Assembly: GCA_002763085.1 (NCBI GenBank)
Contig: PFCY01000037.1
Span: 1 to 15,652, forward strand
DNA from: Candidatus Pacearchaeota archaeon CG10_big_fil_rev_8_21_14_0_10_32_14
GTDB taxonomy: Archaea; Nanobdellota; Nanobdellia; Pacearchaeales; GW2011-AR1
Length of the DNA stretch: 15,652 nucleotides
Direction of reading: 5' to 3'
How positions within the stretch are numbered: the first letter of the stretch is position 1; each line of letters begins with the position of its first letter. Both the position numbers and the translations under genes were made by a program. Under the pieces are notes generated by a model, which made no database searches, was not told where the DNA came from, and saw only the letters and a program-made list of their open reading frames with translations. This document shows, piece after piece, positions 14,001-15,652 of the stretch.

Positions 14001-14075
14001 TCCCGCTAAATTTCTTTCTTAGATTTAAAAAATCTTACTGGAGATTTCGATTCCCCCTATCCAGCTCGCGACCTC
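14001..14075 (-). pseudogene. Gene remnant, copy 1 (C-terminal fragment, left of fen)
   Basis: On the minus strand this 75-bp block reads VASWIGESKSPVRFFKSKKEI then TAG, but only after removing one C from a run of five at about 14053-14057. Without that correction the frame breaks. It matches the block at 15325-15398 at 66 of 75 positions with one gap. Most substitutions are silent or conservative in this frame, which suggests an old coding sequence. The flanking DNA from 13919 to 14233 shows no intact gene; a G+C-richer tract at 14076-14130 may be more of the same remnant but has stops. Family not recognised. Confidence 0.55.
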
Positions 14076-14232
14076 GCTCACCGACCATACCTTACCCCTT
14101 ACACGAAATCACTCCCCTCTTCATCGCCCTCCAAGTGAATGATAGAATAAACGAAATCTCCAACCATATTCATATTTGAATTTTCTAAGGTTAGTGAAAC
14201 CAAAGAATGTGACTGTAGCCAACATACGAAAT

Positions 14233-14240
14233 CTTTAAAT
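14233..14240 (+). promoter_or_regulatory. TATA box of fen
   Basis: CTTTAAAT is centred at 14236.5, exactly 25.5 bp before the fen ATG at 14262, so the mRNA should be leaderless. Confidence 0.65.
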
Positions 14241-14261
14241 TATTCTTATCTATAGATAAAT

Positions 14262-15293
14262 ATGGGATTAAATATTCGTGATATTGTTCCGAAAAAAGAG
14301 TTTAGTGTATCTGAACTTAAAGGGAAAGTGGTTTGTGTAGATGCGTTCAATGTTTTGTATCAATTTGTTTCTACAATCCGCCAGCAAGATGGAACTCCGT
14401 TAATGGATAATAAAAAAAGAATCACTTCTCACTTATCTGGAATTTTTTATAGGAATATAAATCTTATAGAAGAGGGAATTAAGCTTGTTTATGTTTTTGA
14501 TGGAACGCCTCCCGATTTAAAATATAAAACTCACGAAAAGAGGAAAGAAGTTAGAGATGTGGCTAAAGAAAAGTATGAGCACGCTAAGGACATGGAAGAT
14601 ATTGAAGGGATGAGACGATATTCTATGTCACTTACCAAGATAAATGATGAGATGATTAAAGAAAGTAAAGAACTTCTCAATGCTATGGGAATTTGTGTCA
14701 TACAATCTCCTGGAGAGGGCGAGGCTGGGGCGTCTTATTTAACAAGAAAACATAATGCGTATGCTACTATAAGTCAAGATTATGATAGTCTCCTTTTCGG
14801 GACGCCGAAACTAATTCAAAATTTGACTATGGCTCGAAGAAGAAAAACTGCTACTGGTTGGATTGAAATCAAGCCGGAGTTAATTGATTTAGGAAACGTT
14901 TTGAATAGTTTAGAGATTGATTTGGATCAGCTTATCTGTTTAGGAATTTTAGTTGGGACAGATTATAATCCGAAGGGAATTCCGGGAGTTGGACAGAAAA
15001 AAGCTCTTCAAATAGTCAAGCAATATAAACAGCCGGTTTTGATCTTCAAGAGTGTTGAGGAACAGATGAATAATTTGTCAGAACAAGATTCGTTTGACTG
15101 GCAAGAAATTTTTTCTTTATTCAAAAAACCGAATGTTACAGATTTTGATTTTAAATTTCCAAAAGTTGATGAAGAAAAAATAAAAGATATACTTGTGAGA
15201 GAACACGATTTTTCATTAGAGAGAGTTGAGAAACAACTTGAAAGACTAAGAGATGCTAAAGAAAAATCGAAACAAGCGACGCTGAAGTTTTAA
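14262..15293 (+). CDS. fen: Flap endonuclease 1 (FEN1/XPG family)
   Basis: A 343-aa structure-specific nuclease that removes 5' flaps during Okazaki-fragment maturation and repair. It starts MGLNIRDIVPK with the free N-terminal Gly region, and has the two-metal acidic residues Asp27 (VCVDAFN), Asp80 (VYVFDGTPP), Glu152 and Glu154 (PGEGEAGASYL), Asp173 and Asp175 (SQDYDSLLFG) and Asp234 (VGTDYN). The helix-two-turn-helix KGIPGVGQKKAL follows (238-249). The usual SEGEAQA motif is GEGEAGA here. It ends KQATLKF, a PCNA-binding box cut short after the first Phe, like the KQKKLDF end of PolB. Length is normal. It is expressed alone from its own promoter and is flanked on both sides by remnants of the same unknown gene. 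Confidence 0.97.
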   Translation: MGLNIRDIVPKKEFSVSELKGKVVCVDAFNVLYQFVSTIRQQDGTPLMDNKKRITSHLSGIFYRNINLIEEGIKLVYVFDGTPPDLKYKTHEKRKEVRDVAKEKYEHAKDMEDIEGMRRYSMSLTKINDEMIKESKELLNAMGICVIQSPGEGEAGASYLTRKHNAYATISQDYDSLLFGTPKLIQNLTMARRRKTATGWIEIKPELIDLGNVLNSLEIDLDQLICLGILVGTDYNPKGIPGVGQKKALQIVKQYKQPVLIFKSVEEQMNNLSEQDSFDWQEIFSLFKKPNVTDFDFKFPKVDEEKIKDILVREHDFSLERVEKQLERLRDAKEKSKQATLKF

Positions 15294-15314
15294 AAGTTTT
15301 CATAGAGTTTTTGT

Positions 15315-15407
15315 TTAATTATCTTCCCACTCAATTTCTTTCTTAGATTTGAAAAATCTCACTGAAGATTTAGATTCCCCTATCCAACTCGCGATCTCTA
15401 CTCGTGT
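15315..15407 (-). pseudogene. Gene remnant, copy 2 (C-terminal fragment, right of fen)
   Basis: The minus strand is open for 30 codons, TRVEIASWIGESKSSVRFFK then SKKEIEWEDN, ending TAA at 15315-15317; a TGA at 15408-15410 lies directly upstream. The core at 15325-15398 is the counterpart of copy 1 at 14001-14075 and is in the same orientation. Because the substitutions between copies are mainly at silent positions, both seem to come from functional paralogues that later decayed or were truncated. I do not recognise the family. No promoter or start codon is visible for this fragment, so it is not called as a gene. Confidence 0.5.
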
Positions 15408-15452
15408 TCACAACTTGATATTATCTTTACTTTGTTGAAATGTTTTGCAGTT

Positions 15453-15550
15453 TTTTGTGTCAGAGGATTTCCCACTTGATTCGAGGTTTTAAACCTCGAT
15501 ACCCATCCAAACGGAAACACTGAATTACCTAATGTTAGTCTGACACAAAA
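15453..15550. repeat. Nested inverted-repeat element downstream of fen
   Basis: A perfect 12-bp inverted repeat, TTTTGTGTCAGA (15453-15464) and TCTGACACAAAA (15539-15550), encloses a 9-bp hairpin arm pair TCGAGGTTT/AAACCTCGA (15481-15499). TTGTTG and CAACAA lie just outside. The right part shares CCTCG, ACCCA, CC and ACACTGAATTA, in order, with the element inside the PUA gene (23 identical bases over about 34). On the minus strand a frame of about 48 codons crosses it, including GNSVFPFGWVSRFKT, comparable with NSVSPR in the PUA insert. No start or promoter is seen for that frame. Confidence 0.55.
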
Positions 15551-15652
15551 TATTTATTTTTTCCAACAAGGTGGCTCCATCCAAAATTAAATTTTTTTGT
15601 GAGATTTTGTTTGTAATTTACTTGCCAAACACACAACTTCGACCACCAACCA
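15551..15652. other. Non-coding right end
   Basis: I see no supported gene in this last stretch. It is A+T-rich up to about 15620 and then C-rich (ACCACCAACCA at the edge). It may be part of the same remnant and repeat zone that starts after fen. Confidence 0.4.

Noticed and set aside
13988..14179. Forward-strand coding frame in the gap before fen
   Set aside because: It is Phe/Pro/Arg-rich, has no TATA box at the right distance, and runs antisense to the gene remnant, whose substitutions fit the other strand.
14001..15550. CRISPR array or integron attC sites around fen
   Set aside because: Only two diverged long copies exist without regular spacers, and the inverted repeats lack the GTTRRRY/RYYYAAC core pairs of attC sites.

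Overview
The window looks like a piece of an A+T-rich DPANN-type archaeal genome, most like Woesearchaeales/Pacearchaeales (Nanoarchaeota). This is inferred from gene content and style, not from a marker gene. It has archaeal information-processing genes (family B DNA polymerase, FEN1, CDC48, type II methionine aminopeptidase, NOL1/NOP2/Sun RNA methyltransferase). TATA boxes sit 24-27 bp from most start codons, so most mRNAs should be leaderless. Convergent genes nearly touch (0, 4 and 19 bp apart, or overlapping by 4 bp), and there are many small proteins I cannot name.

Layout. 1-694: the 3' end of an unknown gene converging on a CYTH-domain protein. 695-3943: a 358-bp regulatory region holding GTATAC operator-like repeats and a long hairpin leader, then a three-gene operon: a zinc-ribbon/AbrB-like small protein, the CDC48 double AAA+ unfoldase and a 65-aa protein. 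4003-4265: a frameshifted small gene. 4270-6068: divergent map and PAS/coiled-coil genes. 6065-8763: a split RNA m5C methyltransferase (PUA-like and catalytic genes, back to back) divergent from a six-helix membrane protein. 8764-9828: a soluble histidine kinase. 10043-10891: a gene cut by a G+C-rich 111-bp insertion with a stop codon. 10911-15293: polB, a 140-aa unknown gene and fen. 15294-15652: repeat and gene-remnant DNA.

Functional links. PolB and FEN1 both end in a bare KQxxLxF tail, a minimal PCNA-binding motif, so the replication genes probably meet on the sliding clamp. The two methyltransferase halves are joined stop-to-start and probably form one enzyme. The AbrB-like protein may control its own operon with cdc48.

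The most unusual features are: two divergent gene pairs, each separated by exactly 50 bp, one with a perfectly palindromic TATA box equidistant from both start codons; G+C-rich hairpin elements inside or beside coding sequence, one read through in frame by a PUA-domain gene, one ending a reading frame, and a relative beyond fen; two diverged C-terminal gene remnants in direct orientation flanking fen; a tryptophan at the steric-gate position of PolB; and the structured leader of the cdc48 operon. No rRNA, tRNA, CRISPR array or complete insertion sequence was seen.
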